Shown here: one piece after another, positions 17,124 to 26,323 of the stretch
Layout of the letters: every line of letters begins with the position of its first letter
Numbering within the stretch: position 1 is the stretch's first letter
Assembly: GCA_013213785.1 (NCBI GenBank)
Contig: JABSPZ010000006.1
Location: forward strand, 1 to 64,000
Direction: 5' to 3'
DNA length: 64,000 nucleotides
DNA from: Henriciella sp.
Lineage (GTDB): Bacteria; Pseudomonadota; Alphaproteobacteria; Caulobacterales; Hyphomonadaceae
The notes under the pieces: generated by a model
The model's database searches: none
What the model was told of the DNA's origin: nothing
Seen by the model: the letters and a program-made list of their open reading frames with translations, nothing else
Program-made: the position numbers and the translations under genes

Positions 17124-17771
17124 TTATTCGGTGAGATCCACCAGTCGGCGCGTCAGCACCATGAGGTGCAACAAGAACCAGGTCACGATCCCCAGAAACT
17201 TCGGGCCGTCTTCCGCCACGATCCAGAACGTCTCAATACTATGCATCACCTGATCGATCCCGACACTCATCGCAAATCCAGACAGACTGATCGCCAGTAG
17301 CCACCGATATGGGGCACCGAAAAAATGTCGCTGCAGCCAGAGATAAGAAAGAATAAGCACGCCGATAAACCCAATTACAGCTGCCTGCGGAATGCCGAGA
17401 TTCGGAAAAGCAACATCGTGCAGAAGGAACGCATCATCCAAGGCGAGGATCGCTGACACAAGGCTCGCATGGGCGGAAAACCAAGCCCCTTTGAGATCAG
17501 ACCGATACAAAAAGACAAGACATGCGAGGACCGAGATCGCCGATGTTCCGAACCATAGCATGATCCCGAGCATCGACATCGCGCCATCATAGATATGGCA
17601 ACAATCTCCCGATAGCTCGCCCACGGATTGGGCATCCATGTACAGCCATCTTGGATCGACCCAAGGTTGAAGCGCTGTTGCGAGAACCAGGACTACCGCC
17701 AACGCGATGACGATCAATAAGAGTCGCTTCTCGAGATCGAATTGTTCTTTGAAGTACGAAAGCATCATCAA
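17124..17771 (-). CDS. Multi-spanning membrane protein coupled to an ATP-grasp enzyme
   Basis: A 215-residue protein with about six hydrophobic helices, including LLLIVIALAVVLVLATAL, SMLGIMLWFGTSAISVLACL, AVIGFIGVLILSYLWL and FLGIVTWFLLHLMVL. Polar, conserved-looking residues lie between helices (ALDDAFLLHDVAFP, and GIDQVMHSIETFW), which could form an active site or ligand pocket in the membrane. I do not recognise a family. Its ATG overlaps the TGA of the upstream ATP-grasp gene, so translation is coupled and the two products probably work together, for example soluble activation of a substrate followed by a membrane step. This is context inference. Confidence 0.65.
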   Translation of the reverse strand: MMMLSYFKEQFDLEKRLLLIVIALAVVLVLATALQPWVDPRWLYMDAQSVGELSGDCCHIYDGAMSMLGIMLWFGTSAISVLACLVFLYRSDLKGAWFSAHASLVSAILALDDAFLLHDVAFPNLGIPQAAVIGFIGVLILSYLWLQRHFFGAPYRWLLAISLSGFAMSVGIDQVMHSIETFWIVAEDGPKFLGIVTWFLLHLMVLTRRLVDLTE

Positions 17772-19009
17772 ACCGCCGGCTCTGGGAGCAGTTCATATCG
17801 CTCAGAGCGACGAACGCGTTTCAAAAAGAAATTGAGATAAACACCAAAAGCTGGCGCGGGATCTGTCAGATCAAAAATGGCATGGGTGGAGGTCATCGCA
17901 TCCACGCCAATCTTCACCAGATCAGAGATGTGTTCACCCTTCGAGCCTTGCCCCGAACCAATCGAGCGCTTGAGACGCATCAGATCGCCCTTCGTCCAGA
18001 CATAGCGCGTCCCAAATCTTGTCTCCCAAGGATCTCCCAAATCAGGATGTGGCACATTCAAGCAGGTTTGGAGACCGAGCAGACTATGCGGCACACCCGC
18101 TACTTCCGCGATCCGTGCCAAGCTCGTTCGAGGGTTCAGCTCCATAAAGGTTACTTCCCCAGTCTCTGGATCGACCATGAATTGAGTGCACCCTGTCGAT
18201 CTATAGTTCAGGGCCTGAACCAAGGCTTCTGTCGCCATCTTAACGGCGGGTGTCGGCGCAACCGTGACCCCTAATGTTGTATAACCGGTGCCATCGCGCT
18301 CATGCGTGCGATGAGCAGCGACCTCGACCGCTTTAAGAACCCGGCCACTTTCTGCACTAAAAATCACACTATGACGCCGCCCGCTTACATAGCGCTGCAC
18401 GATTAGCTCAGGATGGTCCTGGGGCCATGTTGGGAACAGACAATTGAGATCTGGTGTCGATCGAATGGTCAGCGCTTTGCGCCCGAAAATCTCGGCATCC
18501 ACACAAGACGGTTTGACGATGAGGGGAAAGCCGATCTCTGCCGCAGCATCGAAGACGTCTCTTTTGGATGCGACAATCCGATAAGGTGCAAGCGGCACAC
18601 CTAAGCGCTCACATAGCCTGAACATTTCAGCCTTGTTCCAGCATGTCTCAACCGTTTCTGACTGCGGCATGATCAGCGGAGCAAGGGCTTCGAACGTAAC
18701 GCGGTGCCGCGAAACGAGGCGCGAAGCGGACTCGCTCACCGGCTGAATCGCATCTGTTGGGCCGTTCGTTTTTAGCCACCGCAGAATATGAGACAGCGCG
18801 GCATCGGTACCAGAATCCGTTGATGGGTGTGAGAATGTACCATTCAGGTACCGCGACCACTCAAGATAGTTCGAGTATACGGAAACACCTGAAAATACGC
18901 TTACGCCTTGTTTCGAATACGCTTTTGCAATCGGAAATGCCATTCGAGAATCTCCCAATAGGAGGACCCGTTTCCCAGATAGATCGGTATTCGCATTTAC
19001 AGACATCAT
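17768..19009 (-). CDS. ATP-grasp enzyme (carboxylate-amine ligase-like)
   Basis: About 413 residues. The N-terminal preATP-grasp part begins KRVLLLGDSRMAFPIAKAY. The ATP-grasp fold follows with PLIVKPSCVDAEIFGRKA, LIVQRYVSGRRHSV, and the Mg-binding end TGEVTFMELNPRTSLA, equivalent to ExN in the superfamily. The overall plan is that of CarB-like or PylC-like ligases that make an acyl-phosphate and join it to an amine. The substrate is unknown. GTG 19042 would extend it by eleven residues; ATG 19009 or 19006 fit the fold better. The gene overlaps the membrane protein gene downstream by four bases. Confidence 0.8.
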   Translation of the reverse strand: MMSVNANTDLSGKRVLLLGDSRMAFPIAKAYSKQGVSVFSGVSVYSNYLEWSRYLNGTFSHPSTDSGTDAALSHILRWLKTNGPTDAIQPVSESASRLVSRHRVTFEALAPLIMPQSETVETCWNKAEMFRLCERLGVPLAPYRIVASKRDVFDAAAEIGFPLIVKPSCVDAEIFGRKALTIRSTPDLNCLFPTWPQDHPELIVQRYVSGRRHSVIFSAESGRVLKAVEVAAHRTHERDGTGYTTLGVTVAPTPAVKMATEALVQALNYRSTGCTQFMVDPETGEVTFMELNPRTSLARIAEVAGVPHSLLGLQTCLNVPHPDLGDPWETRFGTRYVWTKGDLMRLKRSIGSGQGSKGEHISDLVKIGVDAMTSTHAIFDLTDPAPAFGVYLNFFLKRVRRSERYELLPEPAV

Positions 19010-19097
19010 CACAAACAAGCGCAAGCAGATGCTGTGCCACACTCATTTGTCCTGACACTTTTCGTCACTGGGATGCCTTAAATAACGCACTTGTCAT

Positions 19098-19124
19098 CCC
19101 TATCTATGCAATATCGCGATAGGG
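19098..19124. promoter_or_regulatory. Inverted repeat in the rpoH upstream region
   Basis: CCCTATC (19098-19104) and GATAGGG (19118-19124) are perfect complements 13 bases apart, 118 bases before rpoH. They may form an operator or an RNA stem in the rpoH leader. A possible CTTG-type heat-shock -35 lies just upstream at about 19091, but I cannot fit a good -10. Confidence 0.3.
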
Positions 19125-19241
19125 ACTATTCGCGAAACAGGGAAAGACGCCGCCGATGATCGGGGCTATGACCCAAACAACGATAGAACTGGATCGGATG
19201 CCTCAATCGAGGGTCGGAGAAGGGGATAAGGAGGACCTATA

Positions 19242-20138
19242 ATGGCCAACACAACTGCAAGCCGTGCGCTTACGCTAAGCCCTGAACAAGGCCTTAGCCG
19301 ATACCTCTCAGAAATCCGCAAATTCCCAATGCTGGCGAAAGACGAAGAGTTTATGCTCGCCAAGCGCTGGCAAGAAAACGAAGACACCGAAGCCGCCGAG
19401 AAAATGGTGACCTCGCATCTGCGCCTCGTGGCGAAGATTGCGATGGGGTATCGCGGCTATGGCTTGCCGATGGCTGAGGTCATCTCAGAAGGCAATGTCG
19501 GCCTAATGCAATCGGTCAAGAAATTCGACCCGGACAAGGGCTTCCGCCTCGCCACATATGCGATGTGGTGGATCCGCGCGAGCATCCAAGAATACATTCT
19601 GCGCAGCTGGAGCCTGGTCAAGCTCGGCACCACCGCCGCGCAGAAGAAGCTCTTCTTCAACCTGCGCCGCATGAAAGGCGAGATTGATGCGCTCGACAAT
19701 GCGCAGCTCAAGCCAGATCAGGTCAAACACATCGCGGACAAGCTGAACGTGTCTGAGAAAGACGTGATCTCCATGAACGGCCGGATGAGCGGATCAGATG
19801 CCTCTCTGAACGCCCCAATGGGCGCTGAAGGCGATATGGAATGGCAAGATTGGCTCGAAGATGACGAGCCGAACCAGGCCGACGAGTTCGCGCGGACGCA
19901 AGAGTTTGATGCCCGTATGGAATTACTCCAATCGGCGATGGCAGACCTGTCAGAGCGCGAGCAACACATTCTGCAAGAGCGCCGTCTGACCGATGAGCCA
20001 AAGACCCTCGAAGAGCTGTCTGAGGTCTACAATGTCAGCCGCGAGCGTATCCGCCAGATTGAAGTGCGCGCCTTTGAAAAGATCCAAAAAGCCATGCAGA
20101 AAATGGCCAAGGAACAAGGCCTCCCAATGGGCGTTTAG
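19242..20138 (+). CDS. rpoH: RpoH, heat-shock sigma factor (sigma-32)
   Basis: 298 residues. Region 2 is near-consensus: EGNVGLMQSVKKFDPDKGFR and LATYAMWWIRASIQEYI. The RpoH box QKKLFFNLRR, which distinguishes sigma-32 from other sigma-70 factors, follows. Region 4 (LSEREQHILQERRL, then NVSRERIRQIE) binds the -35 element. It directs RNA polymerase to chaperone and protease promoters on heat or envelope stress. A very strong ribosome site (AAGGAGG) precedes ATG 19242. In alphaproteobacteria rpoH is often under self or CtrA control, but I see no clear CtrA box. The TrmH gene starts three bases after the stop. Confidence 0.95.
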   Translation: MANTTASRALTLSPEQGLSRYLSEIRKFPMLAKDEEFMLAKRWQENEDTEAAEKMVTSHLRLVAKIAMGYRGYGLPMAEVISEGNVGLMQSVKKFDPDKGFRLATYAMWWIRASIQEYILRSWSLVKLGTTAAQKKLFFNLRRMKGEIDALDNAQLKPDQVKHIADKLNVSEKDVISMNGRMSGSDASLNAPMGAEGDMEWQDWLEDDEPNQADEFARTQEFDARMELLQSAMADLSEREQHILQERRLTDEPKTLEELSEVYNVSRERIRQIEVRAFEKIQKAMQKMAKEQGLPMGV

Positions 20139-20141
20139 GTT

Positions 20142-20945
20142 TTGAACGAACGAAACCACATTCAAATTACCGAAAGGGGCGATCCAAGGGTCGCCCCTTT
20201 TGTCAGTGTTCGAGAGCGCGACCTGACAGGCGGTGCGGATGGACGGTTCATTGTCGAGGGGAAAGTCCCGCTTTCCATTCTGTTGACCCAGTCTCGGTTT
20301 GCGGTGGAGAGCCTCTTCCTCTGCGAAACGCGATTAGCGCCCTTATCAGATATGCTGGAGAGCCTCGCGCCGAACATACCGGTCTATACCGCACCGCAAG
20401 CTCTGATGGATGAGATTGCGGGCTTCCCGATCCATCGCGGGATCTTGGCCTGCGCCAAAAAGGGCGACGCGCTGCCCCTTGATGACTTTCTGGGCGCGAA
20501 ACGCCTGCTCGTGCTCAATGAGATCTCCAATCACGACAATGTCGGCGCGGCGTTTCGAAATGCGGCGGCGTTTGGGGCAGACGGGGTTCTGATTGATGCG
20601 GGCTCGTGTGACCCGCTTTATCGCAAAGCCATCCGGGTTTCATCGGGATCAAGCCTTTGGTTGCCTTACCATCATGGCGGCACGGGCCTCGATCAAATCG
20701 AAGCGCTAAAAGGCGCTGGGTTTGAGATCTGGGCAATGACTCCGCGAGCGGACGCCGTACCGCTTCACACGCTCACGCCGCCAGACAAACTTGCCATTTT
20801 GCTCGGCGCCGAAGGCCCCGGACTGCCGGAAGCCTTAATCGAAGCGGCTCAACCCGTTCGGATCCCAATGCGAGCGGGCTTCGACAGCGTTAATGTTGCC
20901 ACGGCTGGCGCAATCGCGCTCGCCCATGTATTCAACTCAGATTGA
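20142..20945 (+). CDS. SpoU/TrmH-family RNA 2'-O-methyltransferase
   Basis: 267 residues with an N-terminal substrate-binding part (FIVEGKVPLSILLTQSRF) and the SPOUT knot: motif 1 NEISNHDNVGAAFRNAAAFG, motif 2 LAILLGAEGPGLP and motif 3 RIPMRAGFDSVNVATAGAIAL. It transfers methyl from AdoMet to a ribose 2'-OH in rRNA or tRNA, and the exact site cannot be read from sequence. It starts at TTG 20142, three bases after the rpoH stop, so it is probably coexpressed. Its end is 31 bases before the next start, that of an NDP-sugar dehydratase. Confidence 0.9.
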   Translation: MNERNHIQITERGDPRVAPFVSVRERDLTGGADGRFIVEGKVPLSILLTQSRFAVESLFLCETRLAPLSDMLESLAPNIPVYTAPQALMDEIAGFPIHRGILACAKKGDALPLDDFLGAKRLLVLNEISNHDNVGAAFRNAAAFGADGVLIDAGSCDPLYRKAIRVSSGSSLWLPYHHGGTGLDQIEALKGAGFEIWAMTPRADAVPLHTLTPPDKLAILLGAEGPGLPEALIEAAQPVRIPMRAGFDSVNVATAGAIALAHVFNSD

Positions 20946-20976
20946 GTGGGATGCGACAAGCCTAGCGGGAGAGCAA

Positions 20977-21993
20977 ATGCGCTATATCGTTACCGGAGGA
21001 TACGGTTTCATTGGATCCGCTGTCATCCGCCAGCTGATCGCATCAGGCCACGACGTCTTCAATCTCGACAAGAAGACCTATGCGGCAAACCCGAATGCTG
21101 TATCGGGCTTGGACGTGCAGAACGTTCATGCCTGCATCACGGATCGTCCGGCGGTTGAAGCTCTGTTCAAAGCTGCACGCCCTGATGCCGTCATTCACCT
21201 CGCCGCTGAAACCCATGTCGATCGCTCCATCGATGGGCCAAGCGCATTTATGAAGACCAATGTCGACGGAACCTTCTGCCTGCTCGAAGCCGCCCTGGAC
21301 TGGTGGCAGAGCAATGAACGCGATGAGGCCTTCCGCTTTGTGCATGTCTCAACCGATGAAGTGTTTGGCGACCTAGGTCCCGACGAGCCCGTCTTCGATG
21401 AGCACACAGCCTACACGCCTTCGTCGCCCTACTCCGCCAGTAAAGCTGCGAGCGACCATCTCGCGCGGGCTTGGCAGCGTACCTATGGCCTGCCGACCCT
21501 GGTCACCAATTGCACCAATAATTACGGGCCCTGGCAAAACGCTGAGAAGCTAATCCCAACCGTCATCCGCAAGGCTGTTCTCGGGGCGGCGATCCCGATC
21601 TATGGCGACGGACAGAACATTCGCGACTGGCTTTATGTCGAAGACCATGCGCGCGGCCTGATCCAGGCTTGCAGCGCGGTGCCAGGATCGACATTGCTGT
21701 TCGGCGCCCGCGCGGAGCGAACCAATCTCGATCTGGTCAAAGCGATCTGCGCCGTCCTTGATGAGATCCGACCAAAAGCCAGCAAGTATGAAGCTCAATT
21801 GGAGTTCGTAACCGACCGCAAAGGCCATGACAGACGTTATGGCGTTGACCCTTCTAGCGCCGAGGCGCTGATTGGTTGGACGCCCGAACGAAGCCTCGAA
21901 GACGGCCTCCGCGAAACGGTTGAGTGGTATCTCGCCAATCTCGATGGCGATCTGTTGGACGCCGATGATCGCCTCGGCCTCGCTCGCACTTAG
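20977..21993 (+). CDS. NAD-dependent NDP-sugar 4,6-dehydratase, RmlB-like
   Basis: 338 residues of the short-chain (extended SDR) fold. TGGYGFIGS near the N-terminus is the Rossmann GxxGxxG. HLAAETHVDRSIDGP and FVHVSTDEVFGDLG give the catalytic Thr-Asp-Glu region, and YSASKAASDHLARA gives YxxxK. NCTNNYGPWQ and GDGQNIRDWLYVEDHARG are typical of dTDP-glucose 4,6-dehydratase. It makes dTDP-4-keto-6-deoxyglucose for rhamnose or other deoxysugars in surface polysaccharide. No rmlA, C or D gene is adjacent, so the assignment to rmlB is family-level. ATG 20977 with GGGAGAG upstream is preferred over an ATG at 20893 inside the previous gene. Confidence 0.85.
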   Translation: MRYIVTGGYGFIGSAVIRQLIASGHDVFNLDKKTYAANPNAVSGLDVQNVHACITDRPAVEALFKAARPDAVIHLAAETHVDRSIDGPSAFMKTNVDGTFCLLEAALDWWQSNERDEAFRFVHVSTDEVFGDLGPDEPVFDEHTAYTPSSPYSASKAASDHLARAWQRTYGLPTLVTNCTNNYGPWQNAEKLIPTVIRKAVLGAAIPIYGDGQNIRDWLYVEDHARGLIQACSAVPGSTLLFGARAERTNLDLVKAICAVLDEIRPKASKYEAQLEFVTDRKGHDRRYGVDPSSAEALIGWTPERSLEDGLRETVEWYLANLDGDLLDADDRLGLART

Positions 21994-21999
21994 GCGCGC

Positions 22000-22944
22000 C
22001 TATTCAGCAGCAGCGCTCAGCTTTCGGATCGTGTCGGCCACATCAGCGCCAAAGGCATGATGCGGCATGTGTCCGCCATCGGCGAGTTTGACGAGCTCTA
22101 GACCTTCGACCTGATGCTTCAGCTTCCCCACATGCAAAGGCGGGCTGATCACGGTGTCCTGAGCCCCGGAGTAGACAACGGTCGGCGCATTGATCTCGGG
22201 ATAGCGCTCTTGTTGCGCGCCAAGCTCCAAGCGTAGCGCATTCACGTCTCTTGCATTCGCTGTGAAGTTTGACGGGCGAAACAGAAGACCAATGCCGGAC
22301 TTTTCGAAATAGCCCTCTGGTGCGGGTTTTGGAGAGAACACATTGTTGACGCCGCTCTTCACTTGCGCAGGACCGACAATAGGCACCAGCTGCGTAAAAG
22401 CGGGACCGATCAGCGGGTGGCCCGCATATTTATTGTACCAGGCTTCGCCGCCGCCGCCCCAATCATGGCTGACTGGCGCAAGTAGTACGAGCCCATCTAC
22501 CAATTCTGGATGATCAAGCGCCAGCCGAAGCGAAACGGCGCCGCCAAAACTGTGGCCGACCACAATCGCTTTCTGTCCCGGCGCAAGCTGCTTCAAAGCG
22601 CCCGCAGCCTGCTCGGCTTGGACCTTCAGCGTGTTGGCATCGTCAGGACGCTCAGAATGACCATGCCCAGGACGATCGACCATCAGCACGCGGTGGCTTT
22701 CTGTAAGGCGGGGTGCCAGGGTCCAGGTAAACTCGCGTGCATTGGCTGAAGCGCCATGGATCATCAAGACGATCGGGCCATCAACGCCCTGTTCGAGGAC
22801 GTGCACATCTGCTCCGTTCACCTCAACGAGATGCCCCTCAGCTGGATGAGCATTGTTCACCCGCGACGCGTAAGCCGCACTATTCACCCATGCGGCGAGG
22901 CCGCCCAAGGCGAGCACGATTAATCCAATTGTTAGCATTTTCAC
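22000..22944 (-). CDS. Membrane-anchored alpha/beta hydrolase
   Basis: 314 residues. An N-terminal hydrophobic segment (MKMLTIGLIVLALGGLAAWV) anchors it, facing the periplasm by inference. The hydrolase fold carries the oxyanion HGASANAREFTW, the nucleophile GHSFGGAVSLRLAL, the acid SGAQDTVI and the histidine GGHMPHH, so the triad looks complete. DRPGHGHSERP is also typical. The substrate is unknown; lipase, esterase or lactonase are possible. The gene overlaps the upstream TPR gene by four bases (ATGA) on the same strand and is convergent with the RmlB-like gene. Confidence 0.85.
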   Translation of the reverse strand: MKMLTIGLIVLALGGLAAWVNSAAYASRVNNAHPAEGHLVEVNGADVHVLEQGVDGPIVLMIHGASANAREFTWTLAPRLTESHRVLMVDRPGHGHSERPDDANTLKVQAEQAAGALKQLAPGQKAIVVGHSFGGAVSLRLALDHPELVDGLVLLAPVSHDWGGGGEAWYNKYAGHPLIGPAFTQLVPIVGPAQVKSGVNNVFSPKPAPEGYFEKSGIGLLFRPSNFTANARDVNALRLELGAQQERYPEINAPTVVYSGAQDTVISPPLHVGKLKHQVEGLELVKLADGGHMPHHAFGADVADTIRKLSAAAE

Positions 22945-23471
22945 ACCGGTCGGCCTTCCCGTTCGCGTCGGATGCGATTTATGCCGCGCTGAGCGGAAGG
23001 AAAGAGCGGGTAGATTTCAAGCGCCTTTTGATAGGCCACCAGCGCCTCATCCTTGGATCCAAGGCCTTCGAGGACAGCTCCCAGGCCGCCCCACGCGCCA
23101 AAATGACGGGGTTCTAAGCGCAAGGCTTCATTCACGTCCCGCAAGGCTTCTGGATAGTTTTCTTGCGACAAGAACACCGTCGCGCGGCGGTTCCAAGCTT
23201 CCGCATAGCCGGGTTGGATCGCGATTACGCGGTCGTATAGGGCGCGCGCATGCTCCAGGTCACCGAAAGCTTGAGCCCGAACGGCGCGCTCCATAACCAA
23301 GTCAGCTGCGTCTGAGCCGCTTTCCATCCAGGAGGCCCAAATATCAAGCGCAACATCGTTGGCTTCCTCTTCACTCGGCGCATTTTTGAGCTCGTCAAAC
23401 ATCTCGTCAGACGGCCCAAAATCAGGGCTGCTGATGAGAAGAAGTCCAGAAAAGGCGAGCGCTTTGAGCAT
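22941..23471 (-). CDS. Secreted TPR-repeat protein
   Basis: 176 residues with a signal-like start (MLKALAFSGLLLISS) and about three tetratricopeptide repeats in the C-terminal half: DLEHARALYDRVIAIQPGYAEAWN, EALRDVNEALRLEPRHFGAWG and EALVAYQKALEIYPLFPSAQ, the usual 34-residue spacing. TPRs mediate protein contacts. The preceding segment is acidic (EMFDELKNAPSEEEAN). Its last four bases overlap the alpha/beta hydrolase start, so the two are coupled. Related short TPR proteins are common in Hyphomonadaceae with no defined role. Confidence 0.8.
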   Translation of the reverse strand: MLKALAFSGLLLISSPDFGPSDEMFDELKNAPSEEEANDVALDIWASWMESGSDAADLVMERAVRAQAFGDLEHARALYDRVIAIQPGYAEAWNRRATVFLSQENYPEALRDVNEALRLEPRHFGAWGGLGAVLEGLGSKDEALVAYQKALEIYPLFPSAQRGINRIRREREGRPV

Positions 23472-23547
23472 ATTAAAGAGTATGGGCCGTCGGGCTTAGA
23501 GTGCCAAGAAAAATTAGCGTGAAGGGCTGTATCCGGCGCAAATGAGG

Positions 23548-24076
23548 CTAAAATCCGAGCGCTTCGGCAATTGCTTTCACTTTGGCTTCCCGGTCCGGCA
23601 TCGCGGCCTCCACCATTTTGTAATAGCGCTCCAAAATCTTAGGCGAGACCTTGTCCGGGGAGCCGGCATCGAAGGGAGGATTTGGATCATACTCGATGCT
23701 GAGTTGGATGAAGCGGGCAAAGTCCTCGTTGCGGATACGCGCCGAGGATGAGTGATCCTGTGCAGACCGAGGTGACCCAGTCGGCTTTGGCCGCGACTTT
23801 GCAGAGCCAGTCCAGAACCTCTGGATCCTGCATCACATCCATCGTGCCGAACCCACCGGGCACACAAAGGATGTTTACATGATCAATTTCGTCGAAGGTC
23901 GCGGTCGGCAAAAGCGGGAAGCCGGCATCTGTGGGCACGGGGTCTTTGTCTTTCCAGACAAGGTTCAGCTCAGTGTTCCCAAGCCGGGACAGCACTTGCG
24001 CGGGGCCCGTCAAATCTAGCTGAGTGACGTTTGGAAAGAGCAGAAACGCAACGGATTGCGGTGAAAGTTCAGGCAT
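23548..24076 (-). pseudogene. DJ-1/PfpI (isonitrile hydratase-like) gene with internal deletion
   Basis: From ATG 24076 (AAGGAG upstream) the frame gives a DJ-1/PfpI N-terminus: AFLLFPNVTQLDLTGPAQVL and DHVNILCVPGGFGTMDVM, reaching the nucleophile elbow VTSVCTGSLILGA. There it shifts, ending prematurely at 23687 in one frame. In a second frame the family's C-terminal tail IQLSIEYDPNPPFDAGSPDK follows directly, running to a TAG at 23548-23550. In intact members about 50-60 residues (including the ATTHW stretch) separate these parts, so an internal deletion with frameshift has occurred. It should be inactive. Ancestral function: isonitrile hydratase or a related glyoxalase-like activity. Confidence 0.8.
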
Positions 24077-24241
24077 GGCCATCTCCTTTTGGTGAATGGC
24101 CCAGGCGAACGGCACGGATTGAAAATAGACGACGCTCCCCAGTGGTGCTCCACTTAAATCGCCAGTCGCGTCTGATTTAAGAGTTTAACGCGGCGCAGGA
24201 ACAAGGTCTACATCCCCGTCGTCTCAACCGGACTGAACGCC

Positions 24242-26212
24242 CTAGACGAGACCCGAAGATTTCAAAGATGCCTGCATGTCGGCCACATCTGATTTGCCGA
24301 ACGTTTCGAGCCAATCTCTCATTTGATTGAGCTCGAGTGGTTTACAGATTCCAAAGCCTTGGGCGGCCTCGCACCCCATGCTCTGCAAGGCGGAGTATTG
24401 TTGAGGTGTCTCTATGCCCTCAACGACCGCAGTCAGATCCAGTCCGTGAGAGAGCTTCAATACGGCTTCCACCACGGTTCGAGAGCGCTCGCATTCAATG
24501 TTCGTAATCAGCGATCGGTCTATTTTTATCCCGTCAAGCTGTAGCTCTAAGAGTGCCCACATCGACGCATGCCCTGACCCGAAATCATCTATCACTGTTT
24601 TGATCCCAGCATTGCTCAGTGCTTCGATGGTTTGGGCGGCCAGATCATCGCGATCCTCGATGAGAATAGACTCTAGAACCTCGACGACCATGCTGTCGCC
24701 GGTCAGGCCTCTCGTTGCGAGTTCGCGCTGCATGGTCTCGACATAGTGCGTGGACCGGAGAGATTTGGCCGACGCGTTGACGGCAACCGTCGGCACATCA
24801 AATCCTCGGCTACGTAAGTCGACGAGCGCATCTAGCGCCTTGCTCATCACCCGTTCATCAAAAGCGTCAATCAAACCGACATTCTCCATAACATCGAGGA
24901 ATTCTACCGGAAGCATTAGGCGTCCATCGGTCGGGCACTCGATCCGGCCAAGCGCTTCCATTCCAAGCAAGCCGCCCGTTGTTAGACAGACCTGCGGCTG
25001 CAGGGCGCAAGTGATGCGATCTTCCTCAAATGCCAGCTTGAGATCCGTGACGAGCGATCGCTGCGTCTCCACATCCTCTCGCATCGCGCCGGTAAACTGG
25101 TGGGCGACGTCGCGGCCGCAGCGTTTTGATTCATACAGAGCAATATCGGCGTTTGCGATCAGCGATTCGGTCGAGCTGCAGGCGCGATCTGAGATAATAT
25201 ATCCGACGCTCGCACCGACTCGGCACTCGATCCCATTGACCAGAATGGGTCGACTGATCTGCTCAATCAAATTCTCGCAAAAGGCCTGAATTTTACTGGC
25301 AGGGTCACGAGACGGCTTCGTCGTGACGATCACAAACTCATCGCCGCCGATGCGCGCGACAAGATCCGCCGGACCAATTGATTTGACCATACGCTCCGCG
25401 GCTTTTCGCAAGACGCCATCGCCGACTGGATGGCCATGAGCGTCATTCACCTCTTTGAAGCGATCTAGATCGATGTGGATGACGCAGATCTGATCATGTT
25501 TTGCGTCCGTTTCGCGAAGCCGCGCTTCTATATGTTGCTGCAGTTTTTGACGATTGGCGATCCCCGTCAGCGTGTCGTGGAGCGCTGCGTGACGCAGCTT
25601 TTCCGAGGCAGCAAGGAGTTGGTTCTGCACGTCAGTGAGGGAACGGATCTTTTCCTTGGAGTCGCTTGAGAAATAGCCGAGGCCCGCCGCGCAGAAAGCG
25701 GTCGCCGTCGCGAGCAAGAATAAAGCCGCGATTGATGTGACATCTTCAGGATAAGGTTCTGGCCGCACCAGACCATATGGCTCCATCGCCAGCATTAGGG
25801 CGTAAGCGGCAACCACAGAGATTGCTGATATGATCGTCGCCCGCGTTCCGAGGAAGAGCGCTGCCGCAATCGGAGACGTAATCAGAATAGGCGCAACATA
25901 GCCTTCAAGGCCGCCATTGGTCAGACTTCCCGCAAACCCTGCAACCAGAGTTAAGACGACCATCGCTACGGCGCTTGTTTGGAACCACTCTTTGCGAAGA
26001 CTGAAGCGGCTGATCGCGGCAAAACCGAAAACCGAGCAGATCGCGATAATTTTGCCGGGCTTGATCCCAGGCAGTAGGATGAAAATCACTGTCGTGAAGA
26101 TCGCTATAATGACGCAAAAGGCCAGCGCGAGACGCGATAGCAGTTTCTGTTTTCGCTCGAAATCGACCTGTTGTGTCGACCCTGACAACGCAAGTTCAGG
26201 AGCCATTTTCAT
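24242..26212 (-). CDS. Membrane GGDEF-EAL cyclic-di-GMP protein
   Basis: 656 residues. The N-terminal about 190 hold roughly six hydrophobic helices (MASE-like sensor). A GGDEF domain follows (LHDTLTGIANRQKLQ, then RIGGDEFVIV near residue 287) and an EAL domain (GMEALGRIE near 417, VNASAKSLRS, VIDDFGSGHASMWAL, IKIDRSLI, VVEGIET). GGDEF and EAL catalytic signatures both look intact. The stretch before GGDEF reads GPAD, so no RxxD inhibitory site is seen. It probably makes or degrades c-di-GMP in response to a membrane signal, affecting motility or attachment. It stands alone. Confidence 0.92.
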   Translation of the reverse strand: MKMAPELALSGSTQQVDFERKQKLLSRLALAFCVIIAIFTTVIFILLPGIKPGKIIAICSVFGFAAISRFSLRKEWFQTSAVAMVVLTLVAGFAGSLTNGGLEGYVAPILITSPIAAALFLGTRATIISAISVVAAYALMLAMEPYGLVRPEPYPEDVTSIAALFLLATATAFCAAGLGYFSSDSKEKIRSLTDVQNQLLAASEKLRHAALHDTLTGIANRQKLQQHIEARLRETDAKHDQICVIHIDLDRFKEVNDAHGHPVGDGVLRKAAERMVKSIGPADLVARIGGDEFVIVTTKPSRDPASKIQAFCENLIEQISRPILVNGIECRVGASVGYIISDRACSSTESLIANADIALYESKRCGRDVAHQFTGAMREDVETQRSLVTDLKLAFEEDRITCALQPQVCLTTGGLLGMEALGRIECPTDGRLMLPVEFLDVMENVGLIDAFDERVMSKALDALVDLRSRGFDVPTVAVNASAKSLRSTHYVETMQRELATRGLTGDSMVVEVLESILIEDRDDLAAQTIEALSNAGIKTVIDDFGSGHASMWALLELQLDGIKIDRSLITNIECERSRTVVEAVLKLSHGLDLTAVVEGIETPQQYSALQSMGCEAAQGFGICKPLELNQMRDWLETFGKSDVADMQASLKSSGLV

Positions 26213-26323
26213 TATTACACACAGAGTATTATTTGGCGTAATGTAACCTAGGGTTGTTTATATTCAGTTTAATTGACGTATCTGAGTAAATCAGGCCGTA
26301 AATAGAGAGAAATAGTCGAGTTT

